From the NCBI RefSeq assembly GCF_900626285.1, contig NZ_LR131147.1:2335750-2399749 (forward strand): a stretch of 64,000 nucleotides of DNA. Direction: 5' to 3'. The notes beneath the pieces were generated by a model, which did not search any database, had not been told where the DNA came from, and saw only the letters and a list, made by a program, of their open reading frames with translations. Below are positions 44,150-52,848 of the stretch, piece by piece. Numbering within the stretch: position 1 is the first letter of the stretch; each line of letters opens with the position of its first letter. This stretch comes from Intestinimonas massiliensis (ex Afouda et al. 2020). Its GTDB lineage: Bacteria; Bacillota; Clostridia; Oscillospirales; Oscillospiraceae. A program made the translations under genes and the position numbers.

Positions 44150-45025
44150 TTAGGCGGAGAGGCGTCGCGCAAGCGGCGCCTCTCCAGTTTTCAACTGGAT
44201 GCGCTCATGGTTGTAAAACTGGATGTAACGGTCAATCATCTCGTTAGCCTCAGAGAAAGAGACGGGTTTGTGTCGGTAAATACATTCTGTTTTGAGGATA
44301 GAGAAGAAATTCTCTGCCATGGCATTGTCATAAGGGTTTCCGCATCTTGACATAGACGGCGTAATGCCGTATGTTTGAGTCAGCTCAAAATATGCTTGTG
44401 AGGCGTACTGAGCACCCTGGTCGCTGTGGAGCTGCAACTCTGCAGCGACCCTCTTTTTCTCTCGCTTCATGGCCAGACGAATCGTGTCCAGAACCAGATT
44501 CACAGTTTGTTCTGTCCCGGTTTTGTAGGCCACAATGCTATTGTCATAGAGGTCCCGGATCATGGACAGGTACAGTACGCCCTGGTTGGTGTGGATATAG
44601 GAGATGTCCGTTACCCATTTGCTGTTGGGCTTGTCCGCATAAAACTGCCGGTTGAGCAGATTTTTGTACCTGTGAACCTGCTGCCCCATTTGCTGCCATT
44701 TCCTGCGGCGGCGGATTTAAGACAGCAGATCGTACTTTTTCATAATTCGCAGCACAGTTTTGGGATTACAGAAAATATTTTGACTTTTCAGCCATATCCA
44801 CATCCGCCGGTACCCGTAGGTACGCAAGGTGCGTTCCCGCTGCCGTGCAATCATTTCCGCAAGAGTGGCATCCTTTTCTGGTCTGCCCAGGCGATGGACA
44901 AAGGCGTAGTAGCCGCTTCTGGATACTCCAAAGAATTTACACATGACTGCCACTGGATACTCAGTTCTGTGACGATATATGACATGGTATTTTACCCTTG
45001 CCCTCACCTCCTTCCTGTGAAGCAC
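44150..45025 (-). pseudogene. IS3 orfB (DDE transposase) with an internal stop codon
   Basis: The integrase-like orfB reads through two in-frame halves. 44717-45025 has the HTH_21-type start (FFGVSRSGYYAFVHRLGRPE, TYGYRRMWIWLKSQN) and ends KKYDLLS. A TAA at 44717-44719 stands where intact relatives have a sense codon, and the frame continues IRRRRKWQQMGQQVHRYKN. The second half carries the DDE core: WVTDISYIH, SDQGAQYAS and the glutamate in NAMAENFFSILKTE. The stop probably abolishes full-length transposase. It overlaps orfA by ~22 bases, as required for programmed frameshifting. Confidence 0.85.
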
Positions 45026-45318
45026 AGAAAATCCCGCAGCAGCTTATTCTCCATACGAAGCCGCTGGATTTCATAGGCCTGCTCTGACACAATGTCTCTT
45101 GGTGCGGCGCCTTTCCTCGGCCGTCCTTTGGGCCGCGGGAGAATGCCGGCTTCCAATTTGCGTTCTTTTCTTCGCTCACGCTTAAGCAGCCTTTTTACCA
45201 CCTGCTTATCCTGAAAGCCGTAGTATTCTGCAACTTCCCGCTGGGTTTTCCCCTCTGCTATCATTGCCTTGATTTCAGGCAGCAGCACTTGAACGTGTGT
45301 GTAATTTCGTTTTCCCAT
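45004..45318 (-). CDS. IS3 orfA (helix-turn-helix protein)
   Basis: 104 residues. A helix-turn-helix is visible in KTQREVAEYYGFQDKQVVKR, followed by a basic stretch (RERRKERKLEAG) and a C-terminal leucine-rich coiled coil (EIQRLRMENKLLRDF) for dimerisation. It binds IS ends and, by -1 frameshifting, contributes the N-terminus of OrfAB. Confidence 0.88.
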   Translation of the reverse strand: MGKRNYTHVQVLLPEIKAMIAEGKTQREVAEYYGFQDKQVVKRLLKRERRKERKLEAGILPRPKGRPRKGAAPRDIVSEQAYEIQRLRMENKLLRDFLCFTGRR

Positions 45319-45400
45319 GACAAGACCCCCTGATGTAGTCTATTTTCCTACATCAGGGGGTCTTTTGTCACTGTCCGTTTTTACTGGACCTGTTCATTTG

Positions 45401-45417
45401 GCGCGGGGGGAGTTTTT
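45401..45417 (+). terminator. Right half of the fprA terminator
   Basis: GCGCGGGGGGAGTTTTT, the partner of the left half at 44069-44085. The base before it (G45400) belongs to the old loop. Confidence 0.85.
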
Positions 45418-45452
45418 GCTGATATGCGGATATCGGGGAGTTGGACTGCTCC

Positions 45453-46067
45453 TTAGAAAAGCACACCCTGCTCCATGTCTTCCCGTACGATCTGGCGCAG
45501 TTTCTCCTTCAGCGGGGGATCATACTTGTCCATAAAGGGAGTCACGTCGGTAAAGGAGTCCAGGAAGTCCATGTAATTGCTGCCGCCGGCAACACCCTTC
45601 CGGGTGTGGAAATCGTGGATGTCATATTCCGTGGGGAGCTTGCAGTAATTGCGGTGCTGATACTCCTTCAGTACCAGGGTCTTGACGGTGTCGCTGGAGC
45701 GCTCCTTTTGGCATTTGCATAGGTAGCGGATCGCCTGGAAGGGGAACAGAGCGCGGGTACCGGTCAGGGTATAGGGGAACTCCTTGCGCAGTTCCTTCAG
45801 CGCGTGAATGACCACGGGAGCCGTCACCTCGCCAAAGCCAATATCCTCTACGCAGATCACCGACAGACGCTTCCACAAAAACTCCTCCATGTCGGCGCTG
45901 GTAACATACAGCTCATAGCCGCAGCGCACGGCGGTATCCTCATCGGCGTGGCGGATGCTTTTTTGCAGCGCCGAAATCACCTCGTCCGCCGGAAGCCCGT
46001 TGCGGGTAGTCACCTTTTCGTAGGGGTCATAAGACGGTCCGAAATCGTATGTAGTATCTCTGTCCAT
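45453..46067 (-). CDS. MgsA/RarA C-terminal-domain-like protein
   Basis: 204 residues from ATG 46067 (GGGAGGAAGC upstream). NGLPADEVISALQKSIRHAD then LWKRLSVICVEDIGFGEVTA resembles the C-terminal helical domain of MgsA/RarA replication-associated ATPases (S..SDPDAAL, A.EDIGLA). The AAA+ ATPase half is missing; no Walker A is present, so it is not simply a truncated RarA with the ATPase upstream. The rest (YQHRNYCKLPTEYDIHDFHT) is family-specific. Function unknown. It stands alone, convergent with the IS. Confidence 0.6.
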   Translation of the reverse strand: MDRDTTYDFGPSYDPYEKVTTRNGLPADEVISALQKSIRHADEDTAVRCGYELYVTSADMEEFLWKRLSVICVEDIGFGEVTAPVVIHALKELRKEFPYTLTGTRALFPFQAIRYLCKCQKERSSDTVKTLVLKEYQHRNYCKLPTEYDIHDFHTRKGVAGGSNYMDFLDSFTDVTPFMDKYDPPLKEKLRQIVREDMEQGVLF

Positions 46068-46182
46068 GGCGCTTCCTCCCATCCCGAAAATCATAAATAC
46101 GGCTGCCGCTCCACTGCGGCGGCTTCAGAAGTAAGGCCATAGTATCATCCGGTCTGGGGAAAGTCAACACGGAAAGTTATTA

Positions 46183-46210
46183 TAAATTTCTATAGATCTA
46201 TAAGAAATTA
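46183..46210. promoter_or_regulatory. AT-rich near-palindrome upstream of the sugar ABC operon
   Basis: TAAATTTCTATAGA is followed by TCTATAAGAAATTA. With one offset base in each arm the 28 bp are symmetric about 46196. It lies ~160 bp before the binding-protein gene and could be an operator. Confidence 0.35.
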
Positions 46211-46369
46211 CAGTTGGTTTCAAGCGGAAAAGTTCCTGTTTTTGTGTTGACTCCCGCAGGGGGGCATGGTATTAATTTTAATAATGAATCGGGCGAAAAA
46301 AGAAGAAACGTGAAGAGAAAGAAACACGCGGAAAAGAAGAATAATGGAAGAAAAGGAGATGCTCTCAAC

Positions 46370-47698
46370 ATGAAGAAACGGTTTCTCTCTGCTGCGCTTG
46401 CCCTGGCGCTGCTGCCCTCCCTGCTCCTGACGGGCTGCGGCCCCAAGAAGGTGGACCCCAACGCGGACGCCTCTTCTACTCCCGCTGCTGGTGAGGAGAC
46501 CAGCCCCATCGTCACCGAACTGACCTCTCCCGTGGAGATCGAAGTGTGGCACACCTACTCCGATTCCTACGAGACCTGGTTCCAGGAGGTCACCGACAAG
46601 TTCAACGAGACCCACGAGAACATTCACGTCACCCTCCAGCTCCAGCCCGGCGACCAGTATGAGGCCAAGGTCATGGCTGCGGCCAAGTCCGGCACCCTGC
46701 CCAACATCATCCGCTCTCAGGCGGTGAATATGACCACCTATGCCAACCAGGGCATGCTGGTGGACATGAATGACTACATCTATAACGAGGAAGTGGGTTA
46801 CCCCAACTTCGATGAGGACATCAACCCCGGCCTGGCCACCCTATACGATCAGTGGGACGGCGCCCGGTATGCCATCCCGCTGTTCATGGGCGGCAACGTG
46901 TTTTTCTACAACAAGACCATGTTTGACGAGCTGGGTCTGGAGCCCCCCGCCAAGTGGTCTGATGTGGAGGCGGTAGCCACCGCCGTCAGTGAAAAGATCG
47001 GCAAGCCCGGCTTCGGCTTCCAGGTCATGGTGGACGGCTTTATGGAGATGCTCATTCAGGACGGCGGCCAGGTGGTGGATGTGGACACCAACACCGTGGA
47101 GTTCGACTCCGACATTGCCAAGGACCGCATCGCCTGGTATCAGGACCTGCTGGACAAGGGTGTGGCCCGTCTGGTGGGCGATGACAAGCACTTCACCAAC
47201 CCCTTCGCCAACGGCGACGTGGGCTGCTACGTGGCGCTGTCCGGCAACCTGGGCTATCTGACCCAGGCTGTGGGCGACAAGTTTGAACTGGGTGTGGCGC
47301 CCCTGCCCCAGGAGGGCCCCGTCCAGTTTGTCAGCCTGAGCGAGCCCATCTTCGCCATCACCAAGAGCACCCCTGAGGAGGAGCTGGCCAGCTGGACCTT
47401 TATCAACTACCTGCTCAGCCCCGAAGTGAACGCTGACTGCGCTTCCGTGTTCGGCGGCCTGCCCGCCACCGAGTCCGCCATCAACACCGACCTCTACCAG
47501 CAGTTCCTGAACGAGAACCCGGTGGCCCAGGCCGTGCTGGCCGAGAAGGACGCCTTCGGCTACGTGCCCGCCATCGACGGTTTCTATGATGTGCGCACCA
47601 GCCTGGACCGCGCTCTGGAGGAGGTATTCCTGGGCATCAGCGACGTGGATACCGCCCTGGCCAACGCCAAGACGACCGCTCAGCAGGCGATCGACTGA
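46370..47698 (+). CDS. Sugar ABC transporter substrate-binding lipoprotein (family 1 type)
   Basis: 442 residues from ATG 46370 (AAAAGGAGATG upstream). MKKRFLSAALALALLPSLLL then TGC is a lipoprotein signal. The fold is that of extracellular solute-binding protein family 1: VEIEVWHTYSDSYETWFQEV, NGDVGCYVALSGNLGYLTQ, and APLPQEGPVQFVSLSEPIFA near the end. It captures an oligosaccharide or glycerol-phosphate-like ligand outside the cell. It heads a four-gene operon and is followed by an attenuator hairpin that would favour its own expression. Confidence 0.9.
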   Translation: MKKRFLSAALALALLPSLLLTGCGPKKVDPNADASSTPAAGEETSPIVTELTSPVEIEVWHTYSDSYETWFQEVTDKFNETHENIHVTLQLQPGDQYEAKVMAAAKSGTLPNIIRSQAVNMTTYANQGMLVDMNDYIYNEEVGYPNFDEDINPGLATLYDQWDGARYAIPLFMGGNVFFYNKTMFDELGLEPPAKWSDVEAVATAVSEKIGKPGFGFQVMVDGFMEMLIQDGGQVVDVDTNTVEFDSDIAKDRIAWYQDLLDKGVARLVGDDKHFTNPFANGDVGCYVALSGNLGYLTQAVGDKFELGVAPLPQEGPVQFVSLSEPIFAITKSTPEEELASWTFINYLLSPEVNADCASVFGGLPATESAINTDLYQQFLNENPVAQAVLAEKDAFGYVPAIDGFYDVRTSLDRALEEVFLGISDVDTALANAKTTAQQAID

Positions 47699-47737
47699 CC
47701 GGGCTGTCTTTCAGACGCTTCCAATCCAATCATTCGG

Positions 47738-47788
47738 ACATGGCCTGCAGCCCTTTCCTCCGGGAAAGGGTGGTGCAGGCCATGTTTC
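47738..47788 (+). terminator. Attenuator hairpin between binding protein and ATPase genes
   Basis: ACATGGCCTGCA and TGCAGGCCATGTTT pair, with an inner CCCTTTC/GAAAGGG stem; the T run is short. Confidence 0.7.
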
Positions 47789-47845
47789 CAGGCACGGACA
47801 GGAACATGACGGCCCCACACGGCATTACGGGCGAAAGGACTGAGA

Positions 47846-48910
47846 GTGGAAATGAATATACGGATCGAACACCTGAGAAAAGAGTTCGCCGGGACAGTGG
47901 CCCTGGACGACCTCTCCATTACCTTCCAAAGCGGGAAGCTCACAACTCTGCTGGGTCCCAGCGGCTGCGGCAAGAGTACCCTGCTCAACCTGATCTCCGG
48001 CATCCTGCCCGTCAGCGGAGGCGGGATCTTCTTCAGCGACAAGGAGGTCACCAAGCTGCCGCCGGACAAGCGCAATGTGGGTCTGGTGTTCCAGAACTAC
48101 GCCCTCTATCCCCACATGTCTGTGTGCGACAATATCGCGTTCCCTCTGGAGATCAAAAAGGTGCCCAAGGCCAAGCGGCGGGAGCGGGCCTATGAGCTGG
48201 CCCAGCTGCTCCAGATCTCCGATTATTTTGAGCGCAAGCCCTCCCAGCTCTCCGGCGGCCAGCAGCAGCGTGTGGCCATCGCCCGGGCGCTGGCCAAGGA
48301 GCCGGATATCCTGCTCCTGGACGAGCCGCTGTCCAACCTGGACGCCCGGCTGCGCCTGGAGATGCGGGAGGAGATCCGCAGGCTTCAGCTCAAGACGGGG
48401 ATCACCACCATCTTCGTTACCCACGACCAGGAAGAGGCGCTGAGCATTTCCGACTACATCCTGCTCATGCGCAAGGGCACCATTCAGCAGTACGGAGTGC
48501 CTCAGGAACTCTATGACAAACCCGCCAACAGCTTTGTGGCGGACTTCCTGGGCAACCCGCCCATCAACATGTTCAACGTGACAGTGGAGGGGACCGACCG
48601 GCTGGCGACGGAGGACGGTATCATTTTCCACTATCCCACAGGGGCGCTGGAGCCCGGCCGGAAGGTGCAGTTCGGCGTGCGCAGCGAGGCCTTTATGGTC
48701 ACCGACCAGGCTGAGATGGGCACGCCCGCTCTGGTGAGCAATGTGTTCCTGAACGGGAAGGAGACCCTCTATCTGCTCCAGATCGGCGGCCAGAGTGTCC
48801 GTGCCACCTTCAACGGCGCGGTGCGCTTCGGACAGGGGGACACCATCCTGATTTCCGTGGGTGCAGAGCACAGCCACCTGTTTGACGCCGAGAGCGGCGC
48901 GGTGCTCTGA
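47846..48910 (+). CDS. ABC transporter ATPase, UgpC/MsmK type
   Basis: 354 residues, starting with GTG at 47846 (AAAGGA six bases before it) or ATG two codons later. Walker A LGPSGCGKSTLLNLISG near residue 38, Q-loop region VGLVFQNYALYPHMSV, signature LSGGQQQRVAIARAL, Walker B DILLLDEPLSNLD. The C-terminal OB/TOBE domain (~235-354) is typical of sugar importers that can be regulated. It drives the two permeases encoded next; many Firmicutes use a shared MsmK, but this operon has its own. Confidence 0.93.
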   Translation: MEMNIRIEHLRKEFAGTVALDDLSITFQSGKLTTLLGPSGCGKSTLLNLISGILPVSGGGIFFSDKEVTKLPPDKRNVGLVFQNYALYPHMSVCDNIAFPLEIKKVPKAKRRERAYELAQLLQISDYFERKPSQLSGGQQQRVAIARALAKEPDILLLDEPLSNLDARLRLEMREEIRRLQLKTGITTIFVTHDQEEALSISDYILLMRKGTIQQYGVPQELYDKPANSFVADFLGNPPINMFNVTVEGTDRLATEDGIIFHYPTGALEPGRKVQFGVRSEAFMVTDQAEMGTPALVSNVFLNGKETLYLLQIGGQSVRATFNGAVRFGQGDTILISVGAEHSHLFDAESGAVL

Positions 48911-48930
48911 GGGGAAAGGAGGGACCCGGA

Positions 48931-49845
48931 ATGCTGAAAAAGAAACGAAAGGACAGAGGCTATCCCCTTACCCCCCGCACCTTCGGGGAGCCGCTGCTCT
49001 ATCTGCTGCCCTTCCTCCTGATTATCTCCATCTTCATGATCTACCCCATCGTCACCATTTTCTCCAGCGCTTTCTTTGAGAACTACGACTATCTGAAGGG
49101 CACCTTCACCGGCTACGGCCTGGACAATTTCCGCCAGATCTTTGCCGACCCCACCTTTCTGGCCTCTCTGCGCAATACCTTCTTCTATGTGGTCACGGTG
49201 GTGCCCATCTCCACCGCTCTGTCCCTGCTCATTGCGGTGCTCCTCAATCAGAAGATCCACTTTCAGGCGTTCTTCCAGTTCGCCTACTTTCTGCCCATGG
49301 TCACCGCCCTTATCGCGGTGGGCGTGGTGTGGAAGTGGATGTACCACTATGACTATGGTATCATCAACTTCTTTTTGAGCTGCTTCGGGCTGGAGCCGGT
49401 ACACTGGCTGGAGGACCCCAATGTGGCGCCCATCGCCCTGACCATCTACGGGATCTGGAACAAGCTGCCCTTCACCATCATCCTCTTCCTCTCCGGCCTG
49501 CAGACCATTGACGAGCAGTACTACACCGCCGCCCGGGTGGATGGTGCCAAGAGCGGGCTCATCTTCCGGCGGATCACTCTGCCCATGCTCTCGCCCACCA
49601 TCGCCCTGGTCATGATCATCAATGTGATCAACACCTCCAAGGTGTTCAACGAGGTCTTTGCCCTCTTCAACGGCAAGCCCGGCCCGGCCTACTCCCTTTA
49701 TACCATGGTCTTTTACATCTATGAGAATTTCTATAACCGGTGGAACGTGTCCATCGCCTGCGCGGCGGCTATCGTGCTGTTCCTCATCGTCTTTGCGCTG
49801 ACCCTGCTGCAGATGGGGGTGCAGAAGCGCTGGGACTACCGGTAA
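48931..49845 (+). CDS. Sugar ABC transporter permease, UgpA/MalF type
   Basis: 304 residues, six membrane helices starting at LLYLLPFLLIISIFMIYPIV. The EAA loop that contacts the ATPase is EQYYTAARVDGAKSGLIFRR followed by ITLPMLSPT. GGGGAAAGGAGGGACCCGGA precedes the ATG. Partner of the next gene. Confidence 0.92.
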   Translation: MLKKKRKDRGYPLTPRTFGEPLLYLLPFLLIISIFMIYPIVTIFSSAFFENYDYLKGTFTGYGLDNFRQIFADPTFLASLRNTFFYVVTVVPISTALSLLIAVLLNQKIHFQAFFQFAYFLPMVTALIAVGVVWKWMYHYDYGIINFFLSCFGLEPVHWLEDPNVAPIALTIYGIWNKLPFTIILFLSGLQTIDEQYYTAARVDGAKSGLIFRRITLPMLSPTIALVMIINVINTSKVFNEVFALFNGKPGPAYSLYTMVFYIYENFYNRWNVSIACAAAIVLFLIVFALTLLQMGVQKRWDYR

Positions 49846-49861
49846 AAGGAGGAGAACGGCT

Positions 49862-50683
49862 ATGAAACGGAAAGCTTCCCGCGTCGCCATATACGCGCTG
49901 CTGATCGTGGGCGCGCTGACCATGCTGCTGCCCTTTTACTGGATGATCATCAGCGCCTTCAAGACCCCTGAGCAGATCGCCCAGATGCCGCCGCTGTGGT
50001 TCCCCACCTCCTTCCGGCTGGACAACTTTGAGTATGCCATGACCTACGCCGCCTTCGGACGGTATATCTTCAACTCCCTGCTGGTCACGGTGTGCAACAT
50101 GGTGTGCACCATGATCATCACCATCCTGGCGGCCTTTGCCTTTTCCCGGCTGTCCTTCCCGGGCAGAGACGTGATCTTCTCCATTTTCCTGGGCTTTATG
50201 ATGGTGCCCTTTGAGCTGGTAGCCATCACCAACTACGGCACCATTGTCCAGATGGGCGGGCTGGATTCCTACACGGCATTGATCTTCCCATATACGGCCA
50301 ATGTGCTGTATGTGTATATCCTGCGCAACTTCTTCCTGGGCATCCCCAACTCCCTCTATCACGCCGCGCGGATCGACGGGGCATCCAACTTCAAGTACCT
50401 CACCCGGATCATGATTCCCGTGGCCAAGCCTGCGCTGGTCACCATCGCCCTGCTCAACGGCATCGACACCTGGAACTCCTTCCTGTGGCCCATGCTCATC
50501 ATCAACGATCCCAACATGCGCACGGTGACCATCGGTCTGACCAGCTTTGTCCAGGACGCCGGCATCCGCTATGAGCGGCTGATGGCCGCCGCCTGCATCG
50601 TGGTGCTGCCCATGATCATCCTCTTCCTCTTTGCCAGAAAGTATATCATTACCGCCATGGCCCGGGGCGGTATCAAGGGCTGA
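49862..50683 (+). CDS. Sugar ABC transporter permease, UgpE/MalG type
   Basis: 273 residues with six helices. VAIYALLIVGALTMLLPFYW and MIISAFKTPEQIAQMPP are the family N-terminus; the EAA loop is NSLYHAARIDGASNFKYLTR. AAAGGAGGAGAACGGCT precedes the ATG, 16 bases after permease 1. Last gene of the operon. Confidence 0.92.
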   Translation: MKRKASRVAIYALLIVGALTMLLPFYWMIISAFKTPEQIAQMPPLWFPTSFRLDNFEYAMTYAAFGRYIFNSLLVTVCNMVCTMIITILAAFAFSRLSFPGRDVIFSIFLGFMMVPFELVAITNYGTIVQMGGLDSYTALIFPYTANVLYVYILRNFFLGIPNSLYHAARIDGASNFKYLTRIMIPVAKPALVTIALLNGIDTWNSFLWPMLIINDPNMRTVTIGLTSFVQDAGIRYERLMAAACIVVLPMIILFLFARKYIITAMARGGIKG

Positions 50684-50701
50684 CTGCGGCCAATCAAGCC
50701 A

Positions 50702-50746
50702 CAAAAAAACGCTGCCGGCGGAGAAATCCGCCGGCAGCGCTTTTTC
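50702..50746. terminator. Bidirectional terminator between sugar operon and LysR gene
   Basis: AAAAAAACGCTGCCGGCGGA, loop GAAA, TCCGCCGGCAGCGCTTTTT; A/T tracts on both sides. Confidence 0.9.
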
Positions 50747-50748
50747 CG

Positions 50749-51642
50749 TTATTTTCCCTGGAGCAGCTTCTCCTTATGCCGCTCAAAGACCGAGAGGATC
50801 AGATCCTCGTGGAGAGTATCCCGCAGGTAGACCAGGTTGAAGTCCTGCCCCGCCGAGAAGCCCTCCACCTCTACCGGCCGCAGCAGACCGGCCTCCAGCT
50901 CCCGGCGCACGGTGGATTCGTAGAGGAAGGTGATGCCGATGTTCTCCTCCACCAGATGCTTGATGGCGTTGATGTTGCAGATTTCCTGCACCCCGGCGAA
51001 CTGGGAGACGCTCAGTCCGCGCTCCTTCAGCGCATTCTCCAGACAGGTGCGGTTGTCGATCTCCACCTCCCGGAGAATGAGCTTTTGGGAGAACAGCTCC
51101 TCCATAGCCACTTTCCGGCCGCCTAACGGGGAGCCAGGGCCGCACACCGGCAGCAGCCGCTCCCGGGTGAAAAACCGGCCGGTGTACAGGTCTGGATCAA
51201 AATCCCCGTCCAGATAGGCCAGCAGGATATCGCCGTCCAGCAGCTGCTGAAGGAGAACGTCCTTGTATTCCACCGTCATGCTGAAGCCTACCGCTTCGTC
51301 CTCCGCCATGCAGCGGCCCAAAATAGGGGGGAGCACAAATTCCCCCATGGTGCAGGTGGCCCCCAAAAAAATCTGGAAAGGTCCGTCCGCCGCCAGAACC
51401 CGCTGCTGAATGAAGCGGCTCTCTGCGGCGATTTTCTGGGTATAGCGGCGCAGCTGCTCCCCCCGCTTGGTGAGAGCCAGGGTCTTGCCGTCATAAAGAA
51501 AGAGCTTGCCTTTATATACATCCTCCAGGTAGTGGATATGCTGGCTTACCGTAGGCTGTGAAACGTGAAGATTCTTTGCCGCCTTGGTATAACTCTTTGT
51601 TTTGCACAGCTCCAAAAACGTATCATATCTAAAGTCAAGCAT
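50749..51642 (-). CDS. LysR-type transcriptional regulator
   Basis: 297 residues, normal LTTR length. N-terminal HTH: TFLELCKTKSYTKAAKNLHV then SQPTVSQHIHYLEDVYKGKL. The linker helix leads to two effector subdomains (FQIFLGATCTMGEFVLPPIL onward; HLVEENIGITFLYES). It is divergent from an EamA exporter gene, the usual arrangement for an LTTR and its target. Effector unknown. Confidence 0.93.
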   Translation of the reverse strand: MLDFRYDTFLELCKTKSYTKAAKNLHVSQPTVSQHIHYLEDVYKGKLFLYDGKTLALTKRGEQLRRYTQKIAAESRFIQQRVLAADGPFQIFLGATCTMGEFVLPPILGRCMAEDEAVGFSMTVEYKDVLLQQLLDGDILLAYLDGDFDPDLYTGRFFTRERLLPVCGPGSPLGGRKVAMEELFSQKLILREVEIDNRTCLENALKERGLSVSQFAGVQEICNINAIKHLVEENIGITFLYESTVRRELEAGLLRPVEVEGFSAGQDFNLVYLRDTLHEDLILSVFERHKEKLLQGK

Positions 51643-51694
51643 ATTCTATCCTCTTCTTCGTCGGAAAACGGCGATGCTTTACATGATTATATAA

Positions 51695-51732
51695 ATTATG
51701 ACCGTAAGGCGGATATTTGTCAACTGACAAAT
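51695..51732. promoter_or_regulatory. Palindrome and promoter in the lysR-eamA divergent region
   Basis: ATTTGTCA-AC-TGACAAAT (51715-51732) is a perfect 18-bp palindrome. On the minus strand it supplies TTGACA, and CATAAT follows after 18 bases (51700-51695), giving the lysR promoter. A regulator bound here would control lysR and possibly the exporter ~105 bp away. Confidence 0.5.
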
Positions 51733-51836
51733 GGGGCCGGTTGCATTGCCGGCGGCGGTGTGGTAGACTGTTGTGCGCCAAAGCAAGGATGGCGTCCGGA
51801 CGCTGCGGCATCTGAGACAGAGAGGAAAACGGCGAT

Positions 51837-52775
51837 ATGAGACAAAACCTGAGCGATAAGCGGGTGGTCTTTCTGGTGGCCATGGTGTGCTGCTTTTTGT
51901 GGGGCAGCGCCACCCCGGCCATCAAGATCGGCTACCAGGTGTTCCGGATCGACACCGGGGATACCCAGAGCATCATCCTGTTTGCGGGTATCCGGTTTTT
52001 GCTGGCGGGACTGCTGGTTGTGCTCTTCCAGAGCCTGCTGCAAAGGCGGTTTCTCCGCCCCCAGAGGGAGGCGCTGCCCAGTATTTTTGCCCTGTCCATG
52101 GCCCAGACCGTGGTGCAGTACCTGTTTTTCTATGTGGGACTGGCCCACACCAGCGGGGTCCACGGCACCATCATCTCGGGCACCGGCGGCTTTTTCTCCA
52201 TCCTGATGGCCAGCCTGATCTTCCGCTATGAGAAGCTGACCGGGGCCAAGGTGCTGGGCTGTGTGGTGGGCTTTGCGGGCATCGTGGTGATGAACCTGTC
52301 GGGAGTGACGGGGGAGAGCCTGTTCCAGGTGTCCCTGCTGGGGGAGGGGTTTGTGCTGTTTTCCCAGCTGTCCTACTCCCTGTCCGGCATTCTGGTCAAG
52401 CGCTTTTCCGGCCGGTTCGATGTGGTGATGCTCAGCGGCTGGCAGTTCGTGCTGGGCGGGAGCATCATGATCCTGGTGGGGCTTCTGACCGGCGGGCGGA
52501 TCGGGCTGCCCTCCCGGCCCTGGGCCTACCTGCTGATGCTCTACATGGGCCTGATTTCCGCCGTGGCCTACTCCCTGTGGGGGCTCCTGCTCAAGTACAA
52601 CCCGGTGAGCCGGGTGTCCATCTTTACCTTCCTCACACCCCTGTTTGGGGTGCTGCTCTCCGCCCTTTTCCTGGGAGAGGCGGAGCAGGCCTTTTCCCTG
52701 CGCACCCTGGCGGCCCTGGTGCTGGTGTGCGCGGGTATCTATGCCGTCAACCGCCGGCAGGCAGACGCGTCTTAA
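51837..52775 (+). CDS. EamA-family (DMT) transporter
   Basis: 312 residues with ten predicted helices in two EamA repeats. Repeat 1 opens VVFLVAMVCCFLWGSATPAI; repeat 2 has GLISAVAYSLWGLLLKYNPV and FLTPLFGVLLSALFLGE, the typical P-x-x-x-x-L end. Such proteins export small metabolites or amino acids. Likely regulated by the divergent LysR protein. No partner gene follows. Confidence 0.9.
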   Translation: MRQNLSDKRVVFLVAMVCCFLWGSATPAIKIGYQVFRIDTGDTQSIILFAGIRFLLAGLLVVLFQSLLQRRFLRPQREALPSIFALSMAQTVVQYLFFYVGLAHTSGVHGTIISGTGGFFSILMASLIFRYEKLTGAKVLGCVVGFAGIVVMNLSGVTGESLFQVSLLGEGFVLFSQLSYSLSGILVKRFSGRFDVVMLSGWQFVLGGSIMILVGLLTGGRIGLPSRPWAYLLMLYMGLISAVAYSLWGLLLKYNPVSRVSIFTFLTPLFGVLLSALFLGEAEQAFSLRTLAALVLVCAGIYAVNRRQADAS

Positions 52776-52784
52776 GCACAAATA

Positions 52785-52831
52785 AAAAGGAAGCCGCCCT
52801 TCGGTTCATACCGGAGGGCGGCTCTCCTTTT
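52785..52831. terminator. Bidirectional terminator between eamA and the BKACE gene
   Basis: AAAAGGAAGCCGCCCTTCGG faces CCGGAGGGCGGCTCTCCTTTT; convergent genes on both sides. Confidence 0.85.
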
Positions 52832-52848
52832 GCGCAGAAACAGTCGGC

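Larger units (their letters stand above)
44090..45396 (-). mobile_element. IS3-family (IS150-like) insertion sequence with 3-bp target duplication
   Basis: Ends begin TGAACTGCCCCA on the left and, on the complement of the right end, TGAACAGGTCCA; both continue to a GACAGT-ACAAAA match about 20 bases in, giving imperfect inverted repeats. TTT flanks both sides (44087-44089 and 45397-45399). It contains orfA and orfB, as in IS3 elements. A GACCCCCTGATGTAG stem near 45320-45365 lies upstream of orfA. Confidence 0.85.
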
